Part shown: one piece after another, positions 1 to 7,116 of the stretch
Position numbering within the stretch: position 1 is the stretch's first letter
Layout: every line of letters starts with the position of its first letter
NCBI GenBank assembly: GCA_031255985.1
Contig: JAIRRL010000138.1
Span: 1-11,046 of the forward strand
Direction: 5' to 3'
Length of the DNA: 11,046 bases
Source: Gracilibacteraceae bacterium
GTDB lineage: Bacteria > Bacillota > Desulfitobacteriia > Desulfitobacteriales > Syntrophobotulaceae
The notes under the pieces: generated by a model
Database searches by the model: none
The model's input: the letters and a program-made list of their open reading frames with translations, nothing else
What the model was told of the DNA's origin: nothing
Made by a program: the position numbers and the translations under genes

Positions 1-378
1 CGGAGTCAGCGCCGGCAGGGGCGCTACAGCCGCAGGAGCGGCCGCCGCCGGGTCAGCCGGGAGCGGCGCAACCGCCGCTCCCGCCGCCGGAAGGGCGAGC
101 GCCTGCTCCGGCCCCTCCCCTTGCAAACTGACCGGCGGCAAAACTATGATCGGAATCAGGCGCGCCGCCGCCTGAACGTCCTCCGCCGCCGTCTCGTCCG
201 GCGGCTTTCCGTTTTCTCCCGGACTCTCCGTTGTCCGCGCCGCCGGTTCGCGCGTTTTTCCCGCCCGGCTGCCCAATAATTCCGCAAAAGATTTTTCCGG
301 CGGCTTGTTATTGCGCTCCGTCGCCGGTTTGGGCGTCGCGGCCTGCGTGACCGCTCTTTCTGTCGCCTGAGTGATCAT
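1..378 (-). CDS. fliK: Probable flagellar hook-length control protein FliK, N-terminal part (partial at window edge)
   Basis: The frame is open from an ATG at 378 down to base 1, giving 126 codons with no stop, so the gene continues beyond the window. The visible protein is low-complexity and rich in Ala, Pro and Glu. It starts MITQATERAVTQAA and has a short FAELLG segment near residue 35. FliK proteins typically have a poorly conserved, Pro/Ala/Gln-rich N-terminal ruler domain and a conserved C-terminal domain that talks to FlhB to switch export from hook to filament subunits; that C-terminal domain lies outside the window. The call therefore rests on composition and on position directly after fliJ, where Bacillota carry fliK (sometimes with an MgtE-like gene between). 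A GGGGGAG SD lies about 11 bases before the ATG, slightly far. The gap to the fliJ stop is 27 bases. Confidence 0.7.
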   Translation of the reverse strand, partial: MITQATERAVTQAATPKPATERNNKPPEKSFAELLGSRAGKTREPAARTTESPGENGKPPDETAAEDVQAAARLIPIIVLPPVSLQGEGPEQALALPAAGAAVAPLPADPAAAAPAAVAPLPALTP

Positions 379-405
379 CTGTTTTCTTTCTCCCCCTTCC
401 CTGAA

Positions 406-852
406 TCAGACGCCGTTCGCTACGCGCCGGAAGCCGATGAATTCATCCACGACTCTTTCCTCTTCCTTCCGGATTCCGGCCTGATAAACCAGCAATTCGT
501 TCTCCCGCAGTTTTTCCAACGCGGCTATCTCCACTTTCAGCGCAATAGTTTTCTCTATAACATTATCTCTGTCCCTGAACAGAGCTGTTTTCTTCCTCTG
601 AATTTCCCGCAATTGCCGGTACAGGCGCTCGCGGTAATCGGCGTAACAAATCATCAGGCGCGGATCAATCCCTTTGGCCTGTTCTTCCGCGCATTGACGG
701 TCGTTATCCGCGTTACGGCGGCGGTTTTCCGCCTCCGCTTCCTCCTGCCGGGCTATGGCCTCGTTCAGCCGCGCCAGTTCCGTCTGCACGACTGTCAATA
801 ATTGTTCCTTCACCCGCAGCACCGAATCCAGTGAAAAATTAAATTTTTTCAT
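406..852 (-). CDS. fliJ: Flagellar export chaperone/stalk protein FliJ
   Basis: 148 residues, the normal FliJ length. The start MKKFNFSLDSVLRVKEQ is characteristic of the family, and the rest is highly charged, heptad-like sequence (Lys, Glu, Arg, Gln, Ala) that should form a long antiparallel coiled coil. FliJ is a soluble cytoplasmic part of the flagellar type III export apparatus. It inserts into the FliI hexamer like the gamma subunit of F1-ATPase and contacts FlhA. The gene lies 21 bases after fliI and before the fliK-like gene. A purine-rich SD (AAGGAAGGG) sits about 9 bases upstream of the ATG. FliJ sequences are weakly conserved, so the N-terminal motif, the length and the position together make the call. 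Confidence 0.9.
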   Translation of the reverse strand: MKKFNFSLDSVLRVKEQLLTVVQTELARLNEAIARQEEAEAENRRRNADNDRQCAEEQAKGIDPRLMICYADYRERLYRQLREIQRKKTALFRDRDNVIEKTIALKVEIAALEKLRENELLVYQAGIRKEEERVVDEFIGFRRVANGV

Positions 853-873
853 AGGCTTTTGCCCTTCCTTCCG

Positions 874-2196
874 TTAGTCCGCCAGCGCCTCGGCCATGAG
901 GGCCAGCGTTTCCTCCCGGCTGAAACTCGCGTCGATTTCCTGCCGCAAAAAAGCGTTAATCCGGTCGATATAGCGCAGCGATCTGTCCACATGCGGGTTG
1001 CTGCCTTTTTTGTAAGCGCCGATGGCGATTATATCATAATTAGCGTAATACACCGCCAGCAGCTCGCGCATTTTCTGGGCCAAAGCCAGATGATCCTCCG
1101 CCACGATATCGTTCATCAGACGGGAAACGCTCATGCCGACGTCAATCGGCGGATAATGACTGCGCTGGGCCAGCGCGCGGGAAAGGATGATATGCCCGTC
1201 CAAAATGCCGCGCACCGTGTCGCTGACCGGCTCGTTCGTATCGTCCCCCTCAACGAGAACCGTATAGATTCCCGTGATGGAGCCGCTGGTAAAATTGCCG
1301 CTGCGTTCCAGCAGCTTGGGCAGATCCGCGTAAATGGAGGGCGGATAACCGCGCGACACCGGCGGTTCCCCCGCCGCCAGCCCTATTTCCCTCTGAGCCA
1401 TTGCGAAACGGGTCAGTGAATCCATCATCAGCAGCACATCCAAGCCTTTTTCCTGGAAATATTCAGCGATCGCCGTTGCCACCACCGCGCATTTGGAGCG
1501 CATCATGGCCGGCTGATCCGAAGTGGCCACCACCAGCACCGACTTTCTCATACCCTCCGGACCCAGGTCTTTGCCGATAAAATCCAGCACCTCGCGGCCC
1601 CTCTCCCCCACCAGAGCGATGACATTCACATCGGCGGAGATATTGCGGGCGATCATGCCCATCAGTGTGCTTTTACCGATGCCGCTACCGGAAAAAATTC
1701 CCATCCTCTGCCCCTTACCGATCGTGAGCAACCCGTCGATGGCCTTGACGCCGAAATTAAGCTTATCCGTGATGCGCGGCCGTCCCAGCGGGTTCGCGTA
1801 CCGGCGCTCAACCGGTTGCATATGAACTTCGCCTTCCAGCGGCCCCTTGTCGTCAATCAATTGGCCGATCCCGCTGACGATCCGGCCTTTCAGCCCGTCG
1901 CCCACCGGAATCCGCAGTTTGCCGCCCAGATTTTCCACGCTGCCGCCCAAACCGATCCCTTTCACATCGTCATAGGGCATGAGCAGAATCCGGTTTTTTT
2001 GAATTCCGACCACTTCCGCCATGACGCCGCGTTCCTCGCCCGGCACCCGCAGGCGGCACACATCGCCCAGACGCGCTTCCGGCCCGATGGACTGGATCAG
2101 CAAACCGGCGACCCGATCCACTACCCCCATATATTTGAAAGAATCAAAATTTTTCAGTTTTTGCCGGTAATCCGGCAAAGCGGCGTTTATCATCAT
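874..2196 (-). CDS. fliI: Flagellum-specific ATP synthase FliI (export ATPase)
   Basis: 440 residues, the usual size. FliI is the hexameric cytoplasmic ATPase that, with FliH and FliJ, delivers and unfolds export substrates at the flagellar type III gate. It is homologous to F1-ATPase beta. Visible features: an N-terminal beta-barrel domain (about residues 20-95), a Walker A loop GSGIGKST at 170-177, a hydrophobic Walker B strand VLLMMDSLTR ending at Asp about 259, the following MAQREIGLAAGEPP segment typical of FliI/SctN ATPases, and a helical C-terminal domain. The ATG overlaps the fliH stop in an ATGA arrangement, with an AGGTG SD inside the fliH 3' end, so translation is probably coupled. 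A second ATG follows immediately (MMIN), so the start could be one codon later. Confidence 0.97.
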   Translation of the reverse strand: MMINAALPDYRQKLKNFDSFKYMGVVDRVAGLLIQSIGPEARLGDVCRLRVPGEERGVMAEVVGIQKNRILLMPYDDVKGIGLGGSVENLGGKLRIPVGDGLKGRIVSGIGQLIDDKGPLEGEVHMQPVERRYANPLGRPRITDKLNFGVKAIDGLLTIGKGQRMGIFSGSGIGKSTLMGMIARNISADVNVIALVGERGREVLDFIGKDLGPEGMRKSVLVVATSDQPAMMRSKCAVVATAIAEYFQEKGLDVLLMMDSLTRFAMAQREIGLAAGEPPVSRGYPPSIYADLPKLLERSGNFTSGSITGIYTVLVEGDDTNEPVSDTVRGILDGHIILSRALAQRSHYPPIDVGMSVSRLMNDIVAEDHLALAQKMRELLAVYYANYDIIAIGAYKKGSNPHVDRSLRYIDRINAFLRQEIDASFSREETLALMAEALAD

Positions 2197-2960
2197 GTCA
2201 CCTGTTCTTCCAACAAGCGGGACACTTGTTCCAACTGCACCGCCGGACTTACGTCCACCGCGCCGGCGTTCGTCTCCACCACGCAGGCTGCCGGCGGCAG
2301 ATCTTTCCGCTGACGGATTTTGACAAATTTATTGTCCGCCGTAACGCGCTCCGCCAGCTTTTTTTCCACCAAAGCGGCCAAATCCTCATCCTCGGCGGAA
2401 AAACATATATCAACCCAGTCGTAATCGCGAAAGGAACGCAGCGCCTCGTCGATCATGCCGAAATAAAGACCGCGGTCGCGCTCAATCTCGCGGCCGATGA
2501 TTTTTTCCGCCACTTCCAGCGCCAGGTATTTCAGATCGTCCAGACTTTCGTTCAGATACCGCTCCCACTCGTTTTCCAGCGTGGCAAAAGCTTCCTTCAG
2601 GGCAATCGCTATCTCCCGCCGTTCTTCGCGCGCCTCCTTGTAACCTTTGGCGTGACCGGCGTCATATCCTTCGGCGTATCCCCGCTCCCTGCCGGATTTT
2701 TCCGCTTCCGCCAGAACCCGTTCCCGCTCCGCCGCCGTCTCCGTCAGCATTTTATGAGCAGACTCCATCGCCTCCTGCTTGATCTTTTCCCCCTGCCGCC
2801 GGGCTTCCGCGATCAACTGGCGGGAAAAAGCCATCGCTTCCGTTTCCCGCTCGTCCGTCACTTCGTCGTCCAGACTGGGTTTGAATATTTCCGGATCCAG
2901 CTCGTAGCTTTCGCCCAGACCGACATAACCGGATTTAATGACATTAGCCAACAATATCAT
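2193..2960 (-). CDS. fliH: Flagellar assembly protein FliH (export ATPase regulator)
   Basis: FliH forms a dimer that binds the N-terminus of FliI, restrains its ATPase activity and docks it to the C-ring. The product is 255 residues from this ATG. It has a short N-terminal segment with the sequence VIKSGYVG, a long charged helical region with a glycine-spaced stretch (about residues 100-115, repeated G-x3-G-type spacing as in FliH/YscL coiled coils), and a conserved C-terminal domain including LALEVAEKIIGREIERD. The start is ambiguous. A longer frame begins at a TTG at 2978 but has only a weak SD. The ATG at 2960 lies directly after GGGGGAG, rather close. Two TTG codons just downstream (2954, 2951) have better spacing from that SD. 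All choices change only the first residues and overlap the end of fliG by a few bases. Confidence 0.88.
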   Translation of the reverse strand: MILLANVIKSGYVGLGESYELDPEIFKPSLDDEVTDERETEAMAFSRQLIAEARRQGEKIKQEAMESAHKMLTETAAERERVLAEAEKSGRERGYAEGYDAGHAKGYKEAREERREIAIALKEAFATLENEWERYLNESLDDLKYLALEVAEKIIGREIERDRGLYFGMIDEALRSFRDYDWVDICFSAEDEDLAALVEKKLAERVTADNKFVKIRQRKDLPPAACVVETNAGAVDVSPAVQLEQVSRLLEEQVT

Positions 2961-3963
2961 CTCCCCCGCCCTTGGCAATGGTAATCTGGCCCTGTTCTTC
3001 CAATTGACGGAATATAGCGACGATCTTCTGCTGCGCCTCTTCCATCTCTCTCATGCGCACCACTGTGTCTTCCATATCGGAGCGCACCGTTTCGCTCATG
3101 CGCTTGGACAGATTCGAGAAGAACACCTCCTGCACTTCCGGCGAAGCGCCCTTGAGGGCACGGGAAAGATCAGCGGCGTCAATTTCACGCAAGGCCCGCT
3201 GAATATCGCGCGGCTGCAGATTGATGATATCCTCGAACACAAACATGCGCTTGCGGATTTCCTCCGTCAGTTTGGCGTCTTTTTTCGCCAGTTCGTCGAA
3301 AATATATTTCTCGCTGGCCCGATCCATATCGTTCATGATCTCGGCAATATATTCCACGCCGCCCAATTCGGTAAAATCAGTGGAGACAATAGAGGAAAAC
3401 TTGCGTTCCAAAGTCTTTTCCACTTCTTTTATCACTTCCGGCGAAGTGCGATCCATCTTGGCGATGCGTTCCACCACCTCGATCTTGGTCGTGTTCGGCA
3501 GTTCGGCCAAAATAGTGGAAGCCTGGTCGGAACGCGCGTAGGAAAGGATCAGGGCGATCGTTTGCGGATGCTCGTTCTGGATGATTGCCATCAGATTTTT
3601 GTAATCCGCCTTGCGGATGAATTCAAACGCTTTTGTATGCAATGATTTTGTCACCTTATCCAGAAATTGGGTCGCCATGGGCGCCCCAAAAGCCTTTTCC
3701 AAAACCTCCCGCGCATAATCCAGGCCGCCTTCGGCTATGATCTGCTGGGCCAGGCAAATCCCGTAAAAATCCTGTAATATATTCTCAAAAGTTTCGGCGG
3801 ACAGATTGCGCAAACGGGCTATCTCGTAGGAAACCTGCTCCACCTCGTTTTCCCGCAGGTTTTTATAAATGTTCGACGCCGTCTCCGCGCCGAGGGAAAC
3901 CATGACGGCCGCGGCTTTTTGCGCGCCGGAGAGTTGCATATATTCCTTGTTCATGACCGCCAT
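2944..3963 (-). CDS. fliG: Flagellar motor switch protein FliG
   Basis: 339 residues, full length. FliG sits on the cytoplasmic face of the MS ring, binds the FliF C-terminus through its N-terminal domain and provides the charged torque helix that meets the MotA stator. The sequence shows an N-terminal domain opening with LSGAQKAAAVMVSLG, the middle-domain EHPQTIALIL signature at residues 131-140, and the C-terminal segment MFVFEDIINLQPRDIQRALR with the charged helix region behind it. The protein ends in a Gly/Asp tail. The ATG follows the fliF stop by one base, and an AAAGGAG SD sits within the fliF 3' end, so expression is probably coupled to fliF. Confidence 0.97.
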   Translation of the reverse strand: MAVMNKEYMQLSGAQKAAAVMVSLGAETASNIYKNLRENEVEQVSYEIARLRNLSAETFENILQDFYGICLAQQIIAEGGLDYAREVLEKAFGAPMATQFLDKVTKSLHTKAFEFIRKADYKNLMAIIQNEHPQTIALILSYARSDQASTILAELPNTTKIEVVERIAKMDRTSPEVIKEVEKTLERKFSSIVSTDFTELGGVEYIAEIMNDMDRASEKYIFDELAKKDAKLTEEIRKRMFVFEDIINLQPRDIQRALREIDAADLSRALKGASPEVQEVFFSNLSKRMSETVRSDMEDTVVRMREMEEAQQKIVAIFRQLEEQGQITIAKGGGDDIVG

Positions 3964-3964
3964 G

Positions 3965-5509
3965 TCACTCGTCTCCTTTCAGCCAGCTCCTGATAAGCTG
4001 AGCCGCGATTTCCGGATGCTCGTCCGCAAAGCTCTTGATCTGCCGCGAAAGTTTCTGCTGCTGGCTTTCCTCCGGCACCGGGATTTCCGTCTCGGCGCGC
4101 ATCCGGGCTTCTTCTTCTTCCCGCGCCGCCTGCTCGAATTCCTCCATCGTCCTGCGCTGTCTCCGTCTGATGACGATGATGATGACGACGGCGGCGACGG
4201 CAAGGAGCAGTATGGCGGCGGCGACGGCGATCCACCAGTTGTCGCGCAGATATTCCATCGTGGACGGCGGCGGCGGCGGCGACTCGAATTCCCGCATCAT
4301 GATGAAAACGTCCTCTTCCGGTACGTTCGCCGTGCGGGCCACCAAAGAAGTCAGTTCCACCCGGTCGATTTCGGTCAGCGTATCCGAGAAAATAACCACG
4401 CTGACGCCGATGCTCTCAATCACCACGTCGGAGCGCTCTACCTGTTCCTTGCGTTCGTTGACGTAATAATCATAGTCGTATTTGTTGACGAAATACCCGC
4501 CGCCTTCTCCGTTCATCAATTCCTCATAGGTCGGTATATCGGCGTTGGTTTCCGCCCCCGGCGCGCCGGCGGCCAGCAATTCTTCATTCCGGCCTTCCAG
4601 ATAATGCTCTTCCCTGGCAGTCACGCCGGTCGTGCCATCCTCGGCCATCGGCGTATACGTAACCGACTGTACGACGCCGGCGTCGGTGCTGACGCGCGAA
4701 GTCGCCACCACGGTGGCATAGCCCTCGCCGAGCAAAGGCCGGAGAATGTCGCGCACTTTGGTTTCAATCACGCTATCGATCTGCTTTTCAATTTCCATCT
4801 TGTCCGTAGCCCGGCCGCTGACGCTGTCGGCGGAGGCGCCCATCTCGTTACCGGTGACGCTGTTGATCACCGCCACGTCTTCCTTGTTCATGCCCTGTAC
4901 GCCTTTGGCCACCAATTGCTTAATGCCGTTTACCTGGGCGGCCGTCAGATCCTCTCCCCCCAGCACGGTCACCAGCACGCTGGCGGAAGCCGGGGCCTGC
5001 GAATTGGTCAGGACGGAGGAACCGGCCGTGTTTTCCGATATAGTGACCACCGCGTCAGTCACGCCGCTGATTGTCCGCACAGCCTGCCGCATCCGCTCCT
5101 GTAACTGAAAAAGCCGGTAGGCGCGCCGGTCGGAATCCGTGGTCATCGCTCCGACGTTATTAACATAAATATCATAGCTGAATCCGCTCTTGGGATAGCC
5201 TTCCGTGGCCAAACTCATTTTGAGAGCCGCTTCCTGATCTTTAGGAACGAGAATCGCGCCGCCTGAGTTCACTTTGGCGCCTACGCCCATCTCCTGCAAA
5301 CGCGCCAGAATTTCCGCCGCTTCCGCCGAACTCAGACTCGTAAAAAGGGTGACATAAGGCTGATAATTCAGGAAAATCACCAGAGCGATGATCGCGGCTA
5401 AAAGAATACCGGCAATGATTATAATCCGCCTGCGCCGCTTGCTCTCAAGCGCTTGCCACCAAGCCAGCACGGGCCGCAAGTATTTGTCCCTCAAGTTATT
5501 GAAGTTCAT
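3965..5509 (-). CDS. fliF: Flagellar MS-ring protein FliF
   Basis: 514 residues. FliF oligomerises in the cytoplasmic membrane to form the MS ring, the base on which the rod, switch and export gate assemble. There are two membrane segments: TM1 at about 29-47 after an Arg/Lys-rich stretch, and TM2 at about 425-447 followed by RRRQRR. Between them is the large extracytoplasmic region with ring-building motifs, including LARLQEMGVGAKV and a segment close to MRQAVRTISGV. Just before TM2 a run of five prolines is encoded by a GGC repeat. The C-terminal tail ends IAAQLIRSWLKGDE, the conserved FliG-binding peptide. A GGAGAG SD lies close upstream of the ATG and 11 bases separate it from the fliE stop. 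Confidence 0.97.
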   Translation of the reverse strand: MNFNNLRDKYLRPVLAWWQALESKRRRRIIIIAGILLAAIIALVIFLNYQPYVTLFTSLSSAEAAEILARLQEMGVGAKVNSGGAILVPKDQEAALKMSLATEGYPKSGFSYDIYVNNVGAMTTDSDRRAYRLFQLQERMRQAVRTISGVTDAVVTISENTAGSSVLTNSQAPASASVLVTVLGGEDLTAAQVNGIKQLVAKGVQGMNKEDVAVINSVTGNEMGASADSVSGRATDKMEIEKQIDSVIETKVRDILRPLLGEGYATVVATSRVSTDAGVVQSVTYTPMAEDGTTGVTAREEHYLEGRNEELLAAGAPGAETNADIPTYEELMNGEGGGYFVNKYDYDYYVNERKEQVERSDVVIESIGVSVVIFSDTLTEIDRVELTSLVARTANVPEEDVFIMMREFESPPPPPSTMEYLRDNWWIAVAAAILLLAVAAVVIIIVIRRRQRRTMEEFEQAAREEEEARMRAETEIPVPEESQQQKLSRQIKSFADEHPEIAAQLIRSWLKGDE

Positions 5510-5520
5510 GCTCTCTCCAT

Positions 5521-5847
5521 TCAGGATCCCATTCGCATAATTTCAGAATAAGCGTCATGGGCTTTATTTCGGAGTTGAACAAATAATTGCAGCGCCAGAT
5601 CCGCTTTGACCGACGCTATGGTTAACGTATGCAGCTGGTCGGCGTCGCCGTTCGCGGCGGCCAGCGCGGCCGCTTCCTCTATGGAGTTAGTGGCTTCAAC
5701 CGTTGTGATCAGTCCCTGAAATATGTCGGCAAAAGGCGCCGTTTCTCCCGCCCCTCCGGCAATGCCGGCGTTCCGTCGCTCCGGGATCGCGCTGATAAAC
5801 TGTTCCAGCGGCTTGATAAAATCCCGGTTCAAAAAAACTTCGCTCAT
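5521..5847 (-). CDS. fliE: Flagellar hook-basal body protein FliE
   Basis: FliE is the small exported adaptor that joins the MS ring to the proximal rod. The product from this start is 108 residues, as expected. Its C-terminal half carries the conserved pattern ADLALQLFVQLRNKAHDAYSEIMRM, and the middle carries a DADQLHTLTIAS segment like the family motif around (G)DxHxVMIA. A longer reading begins three codons upstream at an ATG at 5856, but the AAGAGG SD abuts that codon with no spacer. It lies 9 bases before the ATG at 5847, so the shorter protein beginning MSEVFLNRDF is preferred. The gene lies between flgC and fliF, its normal position. Confidence 0.93.
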   Translation of the reverse strand: MSEVFLNRDFIKPLEQFISAIPERRNAGIAGGAGETAPFADIFQGLITTVEATNSIEEAAALAAANGDADQLHTLTIASVKADLALQLFVQLRNKAHDAYSEIMRMGS

Positions 5848-5883
5848 GAAGTCCATCCTCTTTTCAGCCGCGAATCCGCCGCG

Positions 5884-6318
5884 TTATTTGCCTATTTGCA
5901 GAGCTTGGGAGGCCATTGTCTTGATGATATTAACCGCGGTGACGTCGGCCTGATAGGCGCGCGTCGCCGAAAGCATATCACTCATCTCCTTCACCGCGTC
6001 AACGTTGGGCATCCAGATATAACCGTCCTCGTCCGCGTCCGGATGTTCCGGGTCGTAAACCGGTTTAAGCGGGCGCTCATCCTCAATCACCGCCGCCACT
6101 TTCACGCCCGGCGTCGATTCTCCCAGCGCCCGGTTCAGGTAAGAGCCGAAACGCCCGGCCCTTTTTTCCTGAAAAATCGTTATCTTGCGCCGATAAGGCT
6201 CGCCGTCCTCCGTTCGCGTGGTTTCCGCGTTGACCAGATTTTGCGTCAACACATCAATACGAGTTTTTTGCGCGGTCAATCCCGATCCAGCGATGTCCAG
6301 GGAATTCAGAAAAGACAT
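5884..6318 (-). CDS. flgC: Flagellar basal-body rod protein FlgC
   Basis: 144 residues, a normal FlgC length. FlgC is a proximal rod subunit, exported through the flagellar type III apparatus. The N-terminus (SLDIAGSGLTAQKTRIDVLT, then QNLVNAETTRTEDGEPYRRK) is the rod/hook family signature. The C-terminus (MPNVDAVKEMSDMLSATRAYQ, then NIIKTMASQALQIGK) forms the partner helix for the rod coiled coil. The middle segment around RPLKPVYDPEHPDADEDGYI is typical of FlgC. The SD (GGGAGGGG) is embedded in the last codons of flgB, only three bases separate the flgB stop from this ATG, and the two genes are presumably translationally coupled. Confidence 0.96.
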   Translation of the reverse strand: MSFLNSLDIAGSGLTAQKTRIDVLTQNLVNAETTRTEDGEPYRRKITIFQEKRAGRFGSYLNRALGESTPGVKVAAVIEDERPLKPVYDPEHPDADEDGYIWMPNVDAVKEMSDMLSATRAYQADVTAVNIIKTMASQALQIGK

Positions 6319-6321
6319 CTT

Positions 6322-6756
6322 TTATCCCCTCCCTTCTGTTATGGCGTAGCGCAGCCGGGCCATGCCGTCGCTGAGCAGCCGCTGTAAATACTGATACTGG
6401 GTCAGTGTGTCCGTCATCGCCAGGAATTCCTGGTCGAGCTCCACATTATTGCCGTCCACATTCACATTAGTCGTTCTGTCCTCATAAACCCGCGGCCGCA
6501 GATCATTCACCGCCAGCATTTTTTCCCGTCGCGCGGCGGCCGCGTCCAAGGCGTTGATACCGCGCCGCAGTTCTTCCTCAAAATCAACCACTTTCCGCTT
6601 GTAGCCGGGCGTCGTCGCGTTCGCGATGTTCTCGGCCTGTACGCGCGAACGCAGCCAGAGAGCGTCCATCGCTTTTTCCATCACCAGATGGGTGGGATTA
6701 TCCAAAAAATTCAAGTCGATCAACCGCCTTTCCAAAATCTGCATTTTCATTATCAT
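6322..6756 (-). CDS. flgB: Flagellar basal-body rod protein FlgB
   Basis: 144 residues from the first ATG. FlgB is the proximal rod subunit nearest the MS ring and the first gene of this operon. It carries the family motif NIANATTPGYKRK at residues 43-55, preceded by the amphipathic helix NPTHLVMEKAMDALWLRSRV, and a C-terminal helix TLTQYQYLQRLLSDGMARLR. The start is uncertain. Three ATGs lie close together (6756, 6750, 6744) and none has an SD. A short hairpin occupies the bases where one should be. A TTG at 6714 has AAAGGCGG about 9 bases upstream and would give a protein beginning (M)NFLDNPTHL, close to the usual FlgB N-terminus. Confidence 0.94.
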   Translation of the reverse strand: MIMKMQILERRLIDLNFLDNPTHLVMEKAMDALWLRSRVQAENIANATTPGYKRKVVDFEEELRRGINALDAAAARREKMLAVNDLRPRVYEDRTTNVNVDGNNVELDQEFLAMTDTLTQYQYLQRLLSDGMARLRYAITEGRG

Positions 6757-6773
6757 TTCAGACGCGATCTGAA
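6757..6773 (-). promoter_or_regulatory. Small stem-loop directly before the first flgB ATG
   Basis: Arms TTCAGA (6757-6762) and TCTGAA (6768-6773) are perfectly complementary, with a 5-base CGCGA loop. The structure abuts the flgB ATG at 6756, where an SD would be expected but is absent. It could affect initiation, or indicate that flgB starts farther downstream. The stem is only 6 bp, so chance is possible. On the plus strand it is followed by a T run, but no plus-strand gene lies upstream for it to terminate. Confidence 0.35.
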
Positions 6774-6890
6774 TTTTTTATTTTTTGAAAACCGTCTTCC
6801 TCCGTCGCTTCATTTCGTCTCTAAAAATCCGATGTATATAGAGCAGACGTATAATGACCCGATTAACCTCATAATAAATTCTGCAATCAC

Positions 6891-6916
6891 CACGCCTTAT
6901 TCTAAGGTAAGGCGTG
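6891..6916. repeat. Perfect 9-bp inverted repeat in the divergent intergenic region
   Basis: CACGCCTTA (6891-6899) pairs with TAAGGCGTG (6908-6916) across 8 bases. The spacer itself ends in another TAAGG (6903-6907), so the CCTTA of the left arm can pair with either of two adjacent TAAGG units. The layout could be an operator for a dimeric regulator or an RNA hairpin. It also falls inside the RelE-like frame, where it encodes TPYLRIRR, so coding constraint is an alternative explanation. Confidence 0.45.
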
Positions 6917-6938
6917 TTACTGAAGTGTTGCCAAATAG

Positions 6939-6953
6939 TTACCGAAGCGGTAA
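6939..6953. repeat. 6-bp inverted repeat TTACCG/CGGTAA
   Basis: TTACCG (6939-6944) and CGGTAA (6948-6953) are perfectly complementary around a 3-base AAG centre. The repeat lies 22 bases from the 9-bp inverted repeat at 6891-6916. It might be part of the same regulatory region, but arms this short are common by chance. Confidence 0.3.
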
Positions 6954-6960
6954 TCCAGTG

Positions 6961-7001
6961 TTTTTTCCTATTTTTCTTTGGGAAAAAATCGCTTTTTTTT
7001 T
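6961..7001. other. A/T-tract segment in the divergent intergenic region
   Basis: This stretch is a series of T and A runs (T6, T5, A6, T9) in an otherwise GC-rich window, followed by a GC-rich stretch to about 7060. A weak pairing TTTTTC/GAAAAA lies at about 6971-6987. Such tracts can bend DNA or act as upstream promoter elements, but they lie too far from the rightward -35 (7062) to be assigned. No gene or true terminator is visible here. Confidence 0.3.
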
Positions 7002-7061
7002 GTAAACGGGGCGGGAGCGCCGGGGTTCCGAAGGCGGCGTCCCCTGCGGATTGCCTTTCTC

Positions 7062-7090
7062 TTGTGTTCCGGCCCCGTCTGTGATATAAT
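7062..7090 (+). promoter_or_regulatory. Sigma-A-type promoter with extended -10 for the SCIFF gene
   Basis: A perfect TATAAT -10 lies at 7085-7090 and is preceded by TG one base before it (TGATATAAT), an extended -10. TTGTGT at 7062-7067 is a partial -35 at the ideal 17-base spacing. Transcription would start near 7097, leaving an untranslated leader of about 20 bases. The consensus -10 in a GC-rich background suggests strong constitutive expression, which fits an abundant peptide precursor. Confidence 0.8.
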
Positions 7091-7099
7091 AACGGCGGT

Positions 7100-7107
7100 A
7101 AGGAGGG
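7100..7107 (+). promoter_or_regulatory. Strong ribosome binding site for the SCIFF peptide
   Basis: AAGGAGGG lies about 9 bases before the ATG at 7117 and is near-perfect complementarity to the 16S rRNA tail. It supports translation of this very short gene, whose small size would otherwise make it easy to miss. Confidence 0.85.
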
Positions 7108-7116
7108 CGCGCGACT

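Larger units (their letters stand above)
6778..6957 (-). pseudogene. Possible C-terminal remnant of a RelE/ParE-type toxin
   Basis: The minus-strand frame ending at a TAA at 6780-6778 reads, near its end, TPYLRIRRGDCRIYYEV followed by a hydrophobic strand NRVIIRLLYIHRIF and a basic tail. This resembles the C-terminal beta-strands of RelE/ParE-family mRNA interferases or gyrase toxins, which usually carry an R-(I/V)-G-(D/R)-x-R-(I/V)-x-Y-(E/R)-(I/V) pattern. Only about 55-60 residues match. Farther upstream the frame runs through A/T tracts and then antisense to the SCIFF gene and no longer looks like a toxin, so the N-terminal half seems to be missing. There is no convincing start codon with SD and no antitoxin gene next to it. 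The frame is in phase with flgB but separated by the stop. The family match is by eye only. Confidence 0.4.

Noticed and set aside
874..3645. Long open frames on the plus strand opposite fliI, fliH and fliG (up to about 250 codons)
   Set aside because: They are antisense to clearly recognised flagellar genes, have no family-like motifs, are rich in His/Arg/Phe as expected from reverse-complemented GC-rich codons, and lack good ribosome sites.
4264..4282. GGC trinucleotide repeat
   Set aside because: It lies in frame in fliF and encodes the proline run before the second membrane segment; there is no sign of an independent repeat element.
3869..5104. A 411-codon plus-strand frame opposite fliF
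   Set aside because: Antisense shadow of fliF. Runs such as poly-Asp and poly-Arg arise from the reversed coding of the FliF membrane segment and basic stretch, not from a real protein.
6757..6785. Possible plus-strand intrinsic terminator (short stem followed by T run)
   Set aside because: The stem is only 6 bp with a GC-poor arm, and no plus-strand gene upstream would need it.
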